A stretch of 12,378 nucleotides of DNA from Bacillota bacterium (GTDB lineage Bacteria > Bacillota > Clostridia > Christensenellales > Aristaeellaceae). The notes beneath the pieces are model-generated. The model was not told the DNA's origin. It was given only the letters and a program-made list of their open reading frames with translations, and did no database searches. Every line of letters begins with the position of its first letter. Position 1 is the stretch's first letter. Positions 1 to 7,807 of the stretch are shown here, one piece after another. The stretch spans positions 1 through 12,378 of the forward strand of contig JAEWRJ010000191.1 in the NCBI GenBank assembly GCA_023460055.1, given 5' to 3'. A program made the translations under genes and the position numbers.

Positions 1-2157
1 ACGTCCCTCACCGAATTTCTTGTGGAGTACCTTGTCGCCCGGCTTGAACACCACGGCGGACACGGTTTCCTCCGCGTCCTCGCGCGCGGTTGAGGGAATA
101 AAGCCTTTGCGCACGCCGGGTATCCCCAAAGGATCCTGCCCCATGCCGGGGATGCCAAAGTCCGTCTTGACCTGGCGCTGAGCCGGCCTGCGAGCGGACA
201 TTTCCTGTGTATCCGCGGGGCCGAAATGCTTGCGCATGGTCTTGCCCCAATCATCGGCCAGCAGAGCCGCCGGTATCTCCGCGATAAAGGGGCTGGGCGG
301 ATTGAAACTGATCTGATTAAACAGTGTGCGGCGTCTGGCCAGCGACAGGCTCAGGTATTTTCTGGCCCTGGTGATGCCGACATAACAAAGCCGGCGCTCT
401 TCCTCCATGCGTCCGTCCTCCATCAGCGCGCGGGCGGACGGGAAGACCCCTTCCTCCATGCCGATGAGGAACACCGCGTCGTACTCAAGCCCCTTGGCGG
501 AGTGAAGAGTCATCAGGGTGACAAACTGCGGCGCGTCGCCCTGCATATCAAGGTCGCTGACCAAGGCTACGTTTTCTATGAAGGCTTCCAGTGTCTGGTC
601 GTCGGAAAGATTCTCAAACTCCTGCACAGCCCCCAAAAACTCCAGCACGTTCTCACGCTTGGAAATGAGCTCCTCATCATTGGTGTCTTCAAACTGCTTG
701 AGCAGCCCTGTCTCGTCCAGCACCAGCTTGATAAACTCAGTCAGCGGCAGCTGTTCCTTCATCACGGTAAGCTTGTTGATGATCGACACAAAGTCGCTCA
801 CGCATTTGCGCGGGCGGGAAGACAGGTCGGCCGGCAGATCTGTCAGCGCCGAGAACAAGGGAATGCTCTGGTCATAGGCATGCTGCTCCAGCATCGCTAC
901 AGTCGCGTCGCCGATGGAACGTTTGGGCACATTGATGATGCGTTTTAATGACACCTCATCCAGCGGGTTAAGCAGCAGCCTCAAATAAGCGATGATATCT
1001 CGTATCTCACGCCTGTCATAGAAGCGCGTTCCGCCGTAAATACGGTAGGGAATACCCGCCCGCATCAGCATTTCTTCAGGAACGCGGCTTTGCGCGTGCA
1101 TGCGGTAAAGCACGGCGATCTGCGAGTAAGGCAGGCCCTTCTGGTGCAGCACGCGGATGCGCTCGCACACCCAGGCGCTCTCCTCATGCTCGTCTCCGGC
1201 GTTGCAGAATTTGATCTTTTCGCCTTCGCCAATCTCTGTCCACAGCGCTTTTTCCATGCGGCCGCGGTTATTGGAAATAACAGCGTTGGCCGCTTCCAGG
1301 ATATTAGAAGTGGAGCGGTAATTCTGCTCCAATTTGATCACTTTGGCGCCGGGAAAATCCTTTTGAAACTCCAGGATATTGCGGATATCCGCACCTCGCC
1401 AGCCGTAAATGGACTGGTCGTCATCGCCTACAACGCACAGGTTCTGGCTTTCCTGTGTCAGCAGGCGTACCAGGGAATACTGGGCATAGTTGGTATCCTG
1501 GTATTCATCGACGTGTACATAAGTGAAGCGGCGCTGATAGTAGCTGAGCACCGGCGGGTGATCCACCAGAAGCTGCAGGGTTTTCGAGATCAGGTCGTCA
1601 AAGTCCAGCGCGTTGGCCTGCTTCAGCGTATGATCATAGGATCTGAAAATATCGTGTATCTTCTGTGACCTGAAATCTTTATGGCTCTGGGCAAACCACT
1701 CATCCGCGCTTTGCAGCTTGTTCTTGGCGTCCGAGATATTCGACTTGACCTCGCGGTAGGGCAGCAGCTTGTCATCAATGTCCATGCGCTTGAATATGTC
1801 CTTGAGCACGCGCATCTGATCATCGTCGTCATAAATGACAAAAGAGCGCTGATAGCCGATCTTCTCAATATCGCGCCGCAAAATACGTACGCAGATGGAA
1901 TGGAAGGTGCCTATCCAGGCATCACCGGCGGAGCTCCCGGTCAGCTTATCCACGCGCGAGAGCATCTCTTTGGCAGCCTTGTTGGTAAAGGTAAGCGCCA
2001 TGATCGAAGAGGCCGGAACACCCTTTGACAGGAGATTGGCGATCCTGTAGGTCATGGTACGCGTTTTACCGCTGCCCGCGCCTGCTATGATCAGCAGCGG
2101 ACCTTCCGTGGTCTCCGCCGCCAGTCGCTGCATGGGGTTAAGCTCATGTAAGTTCAT
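1..2157 (-). CDS. pcrA: ATP-dependent DNA helicase PcrA (UvrD/Rep superfamily 1), 3' end cut by window edge
   Basis: 3'-5' SF1A helicase acting in nucleotide excision repair, removal of RecA from DNA and rolling-circle replication. The frame is open for 719 codons from an ATG with an AGAGGA ribosome site about 7 bases upstream to the window edge. All SF1 motifs are visible: Q motif near LNPMQ (residues 6-10), Walker A GAGSGKT (26-32), motif Ia TFTNKAA, Walker B DEYQD (217-221), motif III GDDDQSIYGWRGAD, motif IV QNYRS, motif V TLHSAKGLEYD, and motif VI with GITRAR (Arg near 597). The last visible residues, GDKVLHKKFGEG, match the start of the C-terminal Tudor-like domain that separates PcrA from other UvrD-like helicases. 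Family members are about 720-760 residues, so perhaps 20-40 are missing. It has its own promoter upstream. In many Firmicutes ligA follows pcrA, but here that would lie off the left edge. Confidence 0.97.
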   Translation of the reverse strand, partial: MNLHELNPMQRLAAETTEGPLLIIAGAGSGKTRTMTYRIANLLSKGVPASSIMALTFTNKAAKEMLSRVDKLTGSSAGDAWIGTFHSICVRILRRDIEKIGYQRSFVIYDDDDQMRVLKDIFKRMDIDDKLLPYREVKSNISDAKNKLQSADEWFAQSHKDFRSQKIHDIFRSYDHTLKQANALDFDDLISKTLQLLVDHPPVLSYYQRRFTYVHVDEYQDTNYAQYSLVRLLTQESQNLCVVGDDDQSIYGWRGADIRNILEFQKDFPGAKVIKLEQNYRSTSNILEAANAVISNNRGRMEKALWTEIGEGEKIKFCNAGDEHEESAWVCERIRVLHQKGLPYSQIAVLYRMHAQSRVPEEMLMRAGIPYRIYGGTRFYDRREIRDIIAYLRLLLNPLDEVSLKRIINVPKRSIGDATVAMLEQHAYDQSIPLFSALTDLPADLSSRPRKCVSDFVSIINKLTVMKEQLPLTEFIKLVLDETGLLKQFEDTNDEELISKRENVLEFLGAVQEFENLSDDQTLEAFIENVALVSDLDMQGDAPQFVTLMTLHSAKGLEYDAVFLIGMEEGVFPSARALMEDGRMEEERRLCYVGITRARKYLSLSLARRRTLFNQISFNPPSPFIAEIPAALLADDWGKTMRKHFGPADTQEMSARRPAQRQVKTDFGIPGMGQDPLGIPGVRKGFIPSTAREDAEETVSAVVFKPGDKVLHKKFGEGR

Positions 2158-2242
2158 CGATGTTCCTCTTTAATCTATTCTCACGGCAGACAACGCAAAA
2201 CCAAGCAGAACGTGATCTGCCCGCATGTATATGGCCAATATG

Positions 2243-2271
2243 ATTATAGCATAAAACCGGGTGAGTTTAAA
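2243..2271 (-). promoter_or_regulatory. Sigma-A promoter for pcrA
   Basis: On the minus strand a perfect TATAAT (2243-2248) is preceded by TATGC, an extended -10 of the TRTGn type. A TTTAAA -35 (2266-2271, 4 of 6 matches to TTGACA) sits at the ideal 17-base spacing. The predicted start of transcription is near 2236, giving a leader of about 80 bases. The -35 box lies only five bases beyond the stop codon of the MBL-fold gene, and no convincing terminator separates them, so pcrA may also receive read-through from the upstream operon. Confidence 0.7.
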
Positions 2272-2275
2272 CCGC

Positions 2276-3160
2276 TCAGCGGACGGCGCCCGGCAGATCG
2301 ACGGGCAGATCGGTTTCTGAGAAGGGATCATCGGAGATATAGGCGCTCAGGCTGACGCGTTCTTCCTCCTGTGCCTTGGTGCTTCTGCCCAGCAGTTTTC
2401 TCTCGCTGAGCGAGTCACGCACCACCGGCGGATTGACGGTGAAATCGATCAGCGCGGTCTGCCTGGGCTGGGTCAGCGCGTGCACGGTCGTAAAGGCAGT
2501 GTGCATACGGCGGGCATAGTCTTGCGCGATCTCGCCTCTTTGGCCAAAGTGCATCGGGAAGAAAAGCCGGGGTTTCTTTGCCATGATAAAATGATTGGCC
2601 CCCGCGTCGTAAAACCCGCCGAGGTTGGGGTCGACCGGGAACATGCAAATATCGATCCGATCCTCGTTGATGGAGGATACGACGCGATAAAACTCCTCCT
2701 CCGAGCGGGTGATCTCGCGCAGTGTGTTCTGCTCGCGCCAGTGCCATAGGTTCAGATCCCCGGCATGAAAGATATGAATCCCGGATACCTTGACCATGAA
2801 GGATACACCCGCGTCGGTCGATCCATAAGCCGTGATCTGCACATTGGATACCTTCAGGCTCTCCCCCTGACGCACCAGGCGCACCCCAGTCTGATCTTTC
2901 ACAGAGGGGCCAGCTTCGCCGGCCGCCACATAGGTAATGGGAAAGCCGCGGCTGATCTGCCATACCGCGGGATCGTTATGCTCGATAGAAGCGCGGGGCA
3001 CAAAGACGATGATATTGTTAAACCCTCTCAGGTCCTTGTCGTTGAGCCGGAGTTCCTGGGGGACATGCTCCTGCCAGTAGCTGAAAATCAGCAGCGTCTT
3101 GCCGACCGCTGCCGTAAAGCCGGATTGATAGAAAAAAGTAACTGCCGCCTGCGTTGCCAT
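2276..3160 (-). CDS. MBL-fold (metallo-beta-lactamase superfamily) protein with degenerate metal motif
   Basis: A 294-residue cytoplasmic protein resembling the clostridial MBL-fold metallohydrolases of the UlaG-like type, whose substrates are unknown. The fold is suggested by YQSGF and LLIFSYW (residues 11-30), HAGDLNLWHW (132-141), FPVDP (174-178) and the late metal-ligand-like PMHFG (His204). The first metal motif, normally SHxHxDHFDP, reads PRASIEHNDP (55-64). The two leading histidines have become Arg56 and Ser58 and the aspartate has become Glu60; only His61 remains. Activity, if any, is therefore uncertain. The last 50 or so residues form a hydrophilic tail beyond the core. ATG starts nine bases after the phosphodiesterase stop codon, with AAGGAG 12 bases upstream, which is rather far. 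It is the last gene of the six-gene operon. The fold call is firm; the function is unknown. Confidence 0.85.
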   Translation of the reverse strand: MATQAAVTFFYQSGFTAAVGKTLLIFSYWQEHVPQELRLNDKDLRGFNNIIVFVPRASIEHNDPAVWQISRGFPITYVAAGEAGPSVKDQTGVRLVRQGESLKVSNVQITAYGSTDAGVSFMVKVSGIHIFHAGDLNLWHWREQNTLREITRSEEEFYRVVSSINEDRIDICMFPVDPNLGGFYDAGANHFIMAKKPRLFFPMHFGQRGEIAQDYARRMHTAFTTVHALTQPRQTALIDFTVNPPVVRDSLSERKLLGRSTKAQEEERVSLSAYISDDPFSETDLPVDLPGAVR

Positions 3161-3169
3161 CAGTATCCA

Positions 3170-4441
3170 TTACTCCTTTGCGGTTTCGATGAAAGCCTCG
3201 TACAGCACGCGTCCCTGAGCATCGGGCAATTCAAGGCGCATGGCGTAGGCCAGGGTCGGCGCAATATCCACCACATGGGCAGCGCGCAATCTGGCACCTC
3301 GAAGGAAGGGCGGCCCTGAGAGCCACAGGAGGCACTGAGCCGCCGGATGTTCCGGCCCAAATCCGTGATTGGCCCGGTGCGGCTCCTCCCTGAAATCATC
3401 CACATACTCGACGCCTTCTTCAGGCTCCACCGCCAGAACGATCCCCTGCGGGGCATTCATGGATCGCAGCTGCTGGCGCGTATAGATGGTCTTGATATGC
3501 ATCTGCGCCATGTTCTCCTGCAGTATCTCCATGACACGGAAATAGTCTCCACGCTCGCAGTGAATATAGGCTCCCAGGCCCAGTGTCTGCGCGCGGGCGG
3601 GTACGCCGTTTTCCTTCAGCCAGGCATCCAGCGCGAACTCGCGCGCCACATCTGCCTGTCCGTGGTCGCTCATCACGGCGACGATGGTATCCTCCAGCAC
3701 GCCTGCTTTTTCCAGTGCTTTGATCAAGACGCCTACGTTTTGGTCCAGGCGGAACAGCGCCGCCTCCGCCTCCTCCGAATGGATGCCGTGCTGATGCCTT
3801 GCCGCGTCCAAATCCACCAGATGAATGGACAGCACATCCGGCATATGCTGGCTCTTGCGCCTGGGGCCGGGGTCGATGCGCCCCGGAGCGCGCGGATTAT
3901 ACTGCTTATCGATCAGCTTTTGAGCGATAAGGGTGGCAAAACGGTCAAGGTGCGGCTGCTTTGTACTGACCCTCTGCCTGCCGTATTTGAGCTCATTCCC
4001 GATCAGCCACCAGAAGCTGCCGTATCTGAGGATCTTGGATGTCTGGTTTTCTCCCGGCAGGGCATGAACTTCCGGAAAATTATAGCGTATCGCGGCATTG
4101 TGCCCGCTGACAGGCCAGAGGATAGAGGCCACCTCGCGCCCGGCGCGTCTGGCGGCCTGATGAAGGGTGGGCACCTGTATATCCTGCGCGTCCCAATGCC
4201 AGGGCCTTTTTGCGGCCGGCAATCCGGGCATGTACCTCTCATTGTGCGGAATGCCGTGCTTGTCAGGATAGCAGCCGGTGATGATGCTGGTGTGGATCGG
4301 ATAGGTCAGGCTGGGATAAATCGTCTGCACATTCTGACAAAAGACACCCCTGTCGGCCAAAGCGCCAAGGTTTGGCATCGACAGAAGCGTCTTCGCGTCA
4401 GCTTCAAAAGCGGCATCCAGGCTGATCATCAGCAGGCGCAC
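3170..4441 (-). CDS. Alkaline phosphatase superfamily protein (type I phosphodiesterase / nucleotide pyrophosphatase)
   Basis: Predicted zinc-dependent phosphodiesterase or phosphatase of 423 residues. The complete two-metal site is visible: Asp9 (ISLDA); the nucleophile region YPSLTYPIHTSIITG, with Thr46 the likely nucleophile; DxxxHxxG at Asp212/His216; SDHG at Asp259/His260; and NHG at His359. There is no signal peptide or membrane segment, so it probably acts in the cytoplasm. The start is GTG, three bases after the TPM gene stop, with GGAGG (4451-4455) ending nine bases upstream; that places the beta strand RLLMISLD right at the N terminus, as is usual for the family. The MBL-fold gene follows nine bases after the stop. 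The substrate is unknown; nucleotide, phospholipid and phosphonate esters are all handled by relatives. Confidence 0.9.
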   Translation of the reverse strand: MRLLMISLDAAFEADAKTLLSMPNLGALADRGVFCQNVQTIYPSLTYPIHTSIITGCYPDKHGIPHNERYMPGLPAAKRPWHWDAQDIQVPTLHQAARRAGREVASILWPVSGHNAAIRYNFPEVHALPGENQTSKILRYGSFWWLIGNELKYGRQRVSTKQPHLDRFATLIAQKLIDKQYNPRAPGRIDPGPRRKSQHMPDVLSIHLVDLDAARHQHGIHSEEAEAALFRLDQNVGVLIKALEKAGVLEDTIVAVMSDHGQADVAREFALDAWLKENGVPARAQTLGLGAYIHCERGDYFRVMEILQENMAQMHIKTIYTRQQLRSMNAPQGIVLAVEPEEGVEYVDDFREEPHRANHGFGPEHPAAQCLLWLSGPPFLRGARLRAAHVVDIAPTLAYAMRLELPDAQGRVLYEAFIETAKE

Positions 4442-4444
4442 GGA

Positions 4445-5221
4445 TCAGCGCCTCCAGCCAAACAGCTTGGATAGGCCAAATACTCCCAGTATCCAGCCAA
4501 AAGGCCCAATACGGCGGCGATTGCGGTTCCTTTTGCCAAAGACGGATGAAAGAACAAGGCCGATGATGATAATGCTGCCCAGGCCCAGCCCCTGATCCTC
4601 GCGCTCCGCCCGCGCTTGCTTGACAGAAGCATCAGCAGCGGGGGTTACCGGCTCTCCCAATATGAGATCAAGAATATTTGTGACACTGAAGTTTTCAAGC
4701 GGCGCCTGTGTCGCCTGCGGCACAGTATGGCCAAATAAACCCCGAAGGTCAAGCCTCTCCCCCGTCGTCTTGCCCAGCTCCTCAGCCGCGCTGAGCATAA
4801 AGCTGCTGACTGCTTGGTCATACTGCCTGTCTAAAAAAGCCATGCGGAAGTTCTTCGACAGCAACGTGTCCCGGATATCCTTCCCAAGGAGCTTGTCAGC
4901 CTGCGTGCCGGCCGCCAGGGCATAGCTCTCTTCCCCCACGACAACCAGAAGCAGCAGGCTGTCATCAGGATCGGGCAGCTCATTTAAAAGCCTGCGGGCA
5001 TAAGCCCCCGCCTCAGCGCCCCCCAGGAAATGGCGGATGTCCACCGCCATATGCAGGCCGGTCTTCTCCTCTATGATGCGGCTGAGCTTTATGGCATCGG
5101 CCTGCGTCCCGGCAGAAAGAATTGCCGCCCCGTCACGAATAGCCGCAGTTTCTGCCATGCCGCCAAAGGGAAGGCTGAGCGCAATTAAAAGGCATGCCAT
5201 GAAAAGCAAGAATTTTTTCAC
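4445..5221 (-). CDS. TPM-domain membrane protein (YgcG/DUF477-like)
   Basis: A secreted and membrane-anchored protein of 258 residues. A signal peptide (1-23, likely cut after GMA) is followed by a TPM domain (about 28-150). The domain shows the usual pattern of an IIEEKTGLHMAVDIR strand, an alanine-rich AGAYARRLLNEL helix, the LLLLVVVGEESYALAAG strand pair, and a C-terminal helix around LDRQYDQAVSSF. After a Pro/Ala linker comes one membrane segment (about 212-229) and a very basic tail containing KRNRNRRR, then a second weakly hydrophobic stretch. The predicted arrangement is domain outside, tail inside. The start is GTG, overlapping the LemA-like stop as GTGA, with GGAGG at 5229-5233 seven bases upstream. 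TPM proteins are often encoded next to LemA, as here. Their molecular role is unsettled; phosphatase activity is reported for the plant relative. Confidence 0.82.
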   Translation of the reverse strand: MKKFLLFMACLLIALSLPFGGMAETAAIRDGAAILSAGTQADAIKLSRIIEEKTGLHMAVDIRHFLGGAEAGAYARRLLNELPDPDDSLLLLVVVGEESYALAAGTQADKLLGKDIRDTLLSKNFRMAFLDRQYDQAVSSFMLSAAEELGKTTGERLDLRGLFGHTVPQATQAPLENFSVTNILDLILGEPVTPAADASVKQARAEREDQGLGLGSIIIIGLVLSSVFGKRNRNRRRIGPFGWILGVFGLSKLFGWRR

Positions 5222-5772
5222 TGCGCGTCCTCCTGCGTCATAAACTGCTGGGTATCGTCGATCCCCAGGAAGCGAGCAACCCTGCCCGAGAAGCGGCTGT
5301 TCATGTTCTGGTTAAAGGCGGCTGCCTGCTGGTTATACTCCGCCTGTTCGGTCATCCGAGCGCTCTGTTCAAGAGCCTGCGGCAGCATCTGCAGGATGTA
5401 CATGCTGTCCCTTTCATCAGCTTGTAGGGAGGGCTGACGGCTCAGGTACTCAAGAAGCGCCTTCGCGTCACGCTCAAATCGCGCGTTCGCTTTCGCCAGC
5501 GCATCAAAATCGCTGTTCTTGTTAAGCTCGGCGATGTCTTCACGCAGGCTGCGCACCAGCGCGTCTTCCTTTTGAAGATGACGCTGGGCCACGGTCAGTA
5601 TATTGTTGCCGATCTCCCGCCGCGCGCCCAGCATCTCGTACAGCGTGTTCATGCTGCTTTCAACCTGGCGCCGCTCGCCGGCCCAGCCCTTATAAGCCCC
5701 CCACATCACCGCGGCTGACAGCAATACCAGCATCACCGCGAACGCAAGGACTGCATTTATCTTTCTGTGCAT
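5218..5772 (-). CDS. LemA-family-like single-pass membrane protein
   Basis: A 184-residue protein with an N-terminal membrane anchor (about residues 5-27) and an otherwise alpha-helical body. The helical region starting near QVESSMNTLYEML, and above all the C-terminal segment AEYNQQAAAFNQNMNSRF followed by FLGID (about 144-172), match the LemA pattern in which a YNxAVxxYN helix precedes an F-rich GF/GI ending. The central part is divergent, so this is a LemA-like call rather than an orthology claim. ATG has a purine-rich AAGGCGGGA upstream, and the gene begins 15 bases after the TelA stop. Its end overlaps the TPM gene by four bases, which implies coupled translation. LemA plus TPM is a recurrent pair of unknown biochemical role. 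Confidence 0.75.
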   Translation of the reverse strand: MHRKINAVLAFAVMLVLLSAAVMWGAYKGWAGERRQVESSMNTLYEMLGARREIGNNILTVAQRHLQKEDALVRSLREDIAELNKNSDFDALAKANARFERDAKALLEYLSRQPSLQADERDSMYILQMLPQALEQSARMTEQAEYNQQAAAFNQNMNSRFSGRVARFLGIDDTQQFMTQEDAQ

Positions 5773-5787
5773 CAGCTTCCCGCCTTT

Positions 5788-7002
5788 TTATTTGCCGCTG
5801 ATCAGGCGGCTTTTCAGTTCACTTTCCATTCGGCTCAAGGTTTTCTCCGCCTCGCGGCGCTGCTGGCGGCCTTCCTCCTGGATGCGCACGACCTCATTCA
5901 TCGTATCGATCAGGCTCTGGTTGGTCTCAACCAGCGTTTGGATATCAATGATGCCGCGCTCAGCCTCCTTGGCCGTCTCTATGGTGCCCATCTTGAGGGA
6001 TTCCGCGTTTTTCTTCAGCAGATCGTTGGTCATGTTGGTCACGGCGCGCTGGGCCTGCATCGCGTCCCTGCTGTGCTCAAGCCCGATGGCGAGTACGACC
6101 TGGTTTTTCCAAAGGGGCAGGGTGTTCACCAGGGTGGACTGGATGCGCTCGATCAACAGGGCGTTGTTGTTTTGAAGCAGGCGGATCTGCGGGGCCATCT
6201 GCATGGAGATCTGGCGGGTCAGCTTGAGGTCATGCAGCTTCTTTTCAAAGCGGTCAGCCGCGGCGTTTAAGTCATTTGCCTTCTGCGCGTCCATCGCGTC
6301 GCCGGTCTGCTCGGCATGGGCTTTGGCCTGCGTCACCTCGTTGGCGCGGAAAGCAGCCAGCCGCTCCTCACCCGCGACGATATACATGGTCAGTTCCTTG
6401 AAGTACTGGATGTTCATGTCATAGAGATGGTTGAACATCGCCACATCCTTTAAAAGCTGCACCTGATGCCCTTCAAGCGCGCCGGCGATGCTTTCCACGT
6501 TCTTGGACACGCTGTCAAAGCGCGAACGAACCTGCGCGATGAATTTTTCAGGTGTACTGAACCAGCCCCGGATGCCCTTTGGCTTCTCGGTAGCGCTTTC
6601 AAAGTTCTGCAATTCGCCGATCAGCTTGCTCATCATATCGCCGACGGCCCCGGCATCCTTGTTTTTGATGTCGGCCAGAATGGTATCGGCAAAATCGGAG
6701 ACCTTTTTCTGCGCGTCGGCCCCGTAGAGCATCACATGCTGGGAGTTGCTGATGTCGATCTGCTTTGAAAACGACTCGACCGCCCGGCGCTCCTCGTCGC
6801 TCAGCCCGCTGTCAAGCTGCTTGGCGATGGCAGCCTGCACATCCGGCGCAACCGGCTCCTGGGCGGACACCTTGTCAAGCTCATCCATCACCTTTTCCAT
6901 CTGCAGCTTATCGCCGGCAGAGGGGTTAAGGGTCAGCACGGGAAGCTCGGCCACGGCCTGGGCCTGGACATCCTTTTCGAGGTTCTTATGATCTTCCGAC
7001 AT
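5788..7002 (-). CDS. telA: TelA-family toxic anion resistance protein
   Basis: A 404-residue helical protein of the TelA/KlaA family (Pfam toxic anion resistance), named for tellurite resistance on some plasmids but chromosomal and broadly distributed in Firmicutes (YaaN in Bacillus subtilis). Family hallmarks are clear: GIRGWFSTPEKF (143-154); LLKDVAMFNHLYDMNIQYF (183-201) followed by KELTMYIVAGEERL; and MQMAPQIRLLQNNNALLIER (267-286), leading into NTLPLWKNQVVLAI (293-306). The length is typical. There is no signal peptide or membrane segment; coiled coils are likely at both ends. ATG lies three bases after the XpaC stop, with GGAGG eight bases upstream. Adjacency to an XpaC-like gene matches the xpaC-yaaN arrangement in Bacillus. 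Actual tellurite resistance cannot be inferred. Confidence 0.95.
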   Translation of the reverse strand: MSEDHKNLEKDVQAQAVAELPVLTLNPSAGDKLQMEKVMDELDKVSAQEPVAPDVQAAIAKQLDSGLSDEERRAVESFSKQIDISNSQHVMLYGADAQKKVSDFADTILADIKNKDAGAVGDMMSKLIGELQNFESATEKPKGIRGWFSTPEKFIAQVRSRFDSVSKNVESIAGALEGHQVQLLKDVAMFNHLYDMNIQYFKELTMYIVAGEERLAAFRANEVTQAKAHAEQTGDAMDAQKANDLNAAADRFEKKLHDLKLTRQISMQMAPQIRLLQNNNALLIERIQSTLVNTLPLWKNQVVLAIGLEHSRDAMQAQRAVTNMTNDLLKKNAESLKMGTIETAKEAERGIIDIQTLVETNQSLIDTMNEVVRIQEEGRQQRREAEKTLSRMESELKSRLISGK

Positions 7003-7005
7003 GGT

Positions 7006-7716
7006 TCAGTCCTCCTTCTTTTGCTGCGCCGCAGCGCCAGCACCGCCAAACATGAAGATGGGCTGACCGCTGAGGCCGTCTTGCTTGAGCATGGTTTCAA
7101 GCACGTCGATATCTGTGGAAATATCAAGGATATCATTCTGATAGAGTGTATTGAGCTGTTTCTTAAAAGCGCCGATGACCACATCCATTGCCGACTCAAT
7201 TTTATCTTTTACATTCTCAGCTTCCTGGCCCGATACTTTGCGCTCATCCATCTTGCGGTATCCGCGCAGCATCTTCAGCGTGGTGGGCAGATAGTAATCC
7301 ATAAACCGGCGGATCTGAGGCGCCTTGTCCGGCTGCTCGATTACTGTCCGGAAGATCTTGTTGGTGATGCTTTCCATTTCATCGATCTGCCGCGACAGCT
7401 CGGGATCAGGGATCAGCCTGTTTTCTTCCACAATCTCTTTCAGTATGCCCCGACCCCGCTCAATCAGCTGATCTACCTGCTCGTTGCCGGTCTTGGGCAT
7501 ATCTTCCATCGCCGGCATACGCTTTGAGGTATCAAGGCCTGATCCCATGATCTGGGCTACGCGGCCCACCAGAAGAGCGGCCGCCGCCATCAGCAGGTAG
7601 TGCGGCCACTTGTACAAGGGCAGGACGGCAGCATAGCCAAGGCCGGCGAGGCCGGCGGCCAGGAAGCCCCAAATCCATCCTTTGACGGGCGATTTTGATT
7701 GGTTGACCTTTGCCAC
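7006..7716 (-). CDS. xpaC: XpaC-like membrane protein (5-bromo-4-chloroindolyl phosphate hydrolysis family)
   Basis: A 236-residue protein with two membrane segments near the N terminus (about 13-33 and 39-57), then a helical cytoplasmic domain containing MPKTGNEQVDQLIERGRGIL, IPDPELSRQIDEMESITNKIF and a YYLPTTLKMLRGYRKM segment (141-156) typical of the XpaC family. The family was named from X-phos hydrolysis by Bacillus cells, but the enzymatic role has not been well established. The start is GTG (7714-7716), chosen because AAGGAGG lies seven bases upstream at 7724-7730 and no better ATG precedes it. It is the first gene of the six-gene operon and is followed directly by telA. The tail (about 224-236) is Gly/Ala-rich then charged. 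Confidence 0.9.
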   Translation of the reverse strand: MAKVNQSKSPVKGWIWGFLAAGLAGLGYAAVLPLYKWPHYLLMAAAALLVGRVAQIMGSGLDTSKRMPAMEDMPKTGNEQVDQLIERGRGILKEIVEENRLIPDPELSRQIDEMESITNKIFRTVIEQPDKAPQIRRFMDYYLPTTLKMLRGYRKMDERKVSGQEAENVKDKIESAMDVVIGAFKKQLNTLYQNDILDISTDIDVLETMLKQDGLSGQPIFMFGGAGAAAQQKKED

Positions 7717-7763
7717 TTCCGCGCCTCCTTTTCACCTGATGAAAGCCTCATTTGACCAAGTGA

Positions 7764-7792
7764 ATTATAACATAAACCGGGCATGCTAACAA
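7764..7792 (-). promoter_or_regulatory. Sigma-A promoter for the xpaC-telA-lemA-TPM-PDE-MBL operon
   Basis: On the minus strand TATAAT (7764-7769) is preceded by TATGT, a TRTGn extended -10. TTGTTA (7787-7792, 4 of 6) lies at 17-base spacing. Transcription should start near 7757, about 40 bases before the GTG start of the first gene. The promoter faces away from the one at 7808-7836, with their -35 boxes only 15 bases apart. Just upstream of the -10, the spacer contains CCGGTTTATG, nearly repeated in the pcrA promoter. Confidence 0.75.
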
Positions 7793-7807
7793 ATTAGAAA
7801 TCATTTA

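Noticed and set aside
226..948. Plus-strand frame of 240 codons inside pcrA
   Set aside because: It is antisense to a helicase frame with every SF1 motif intact; there is no recognisable domain or ribosome site.
2272..2282. CCGCTCAGCGG palindrome as a terminator of the six-gene operon
   Set aside because: The stem is only four base pairs, it overlaps the stop codon, and it is followed by TTTAAA, not by a T run.
3347..4474. Plus-strand frame of 375 codons opposite the phosphodiesterase
   Set aside because: The minus-strand frame has the full metal-binding motif set; the plus frame is a by-product of high GC content.
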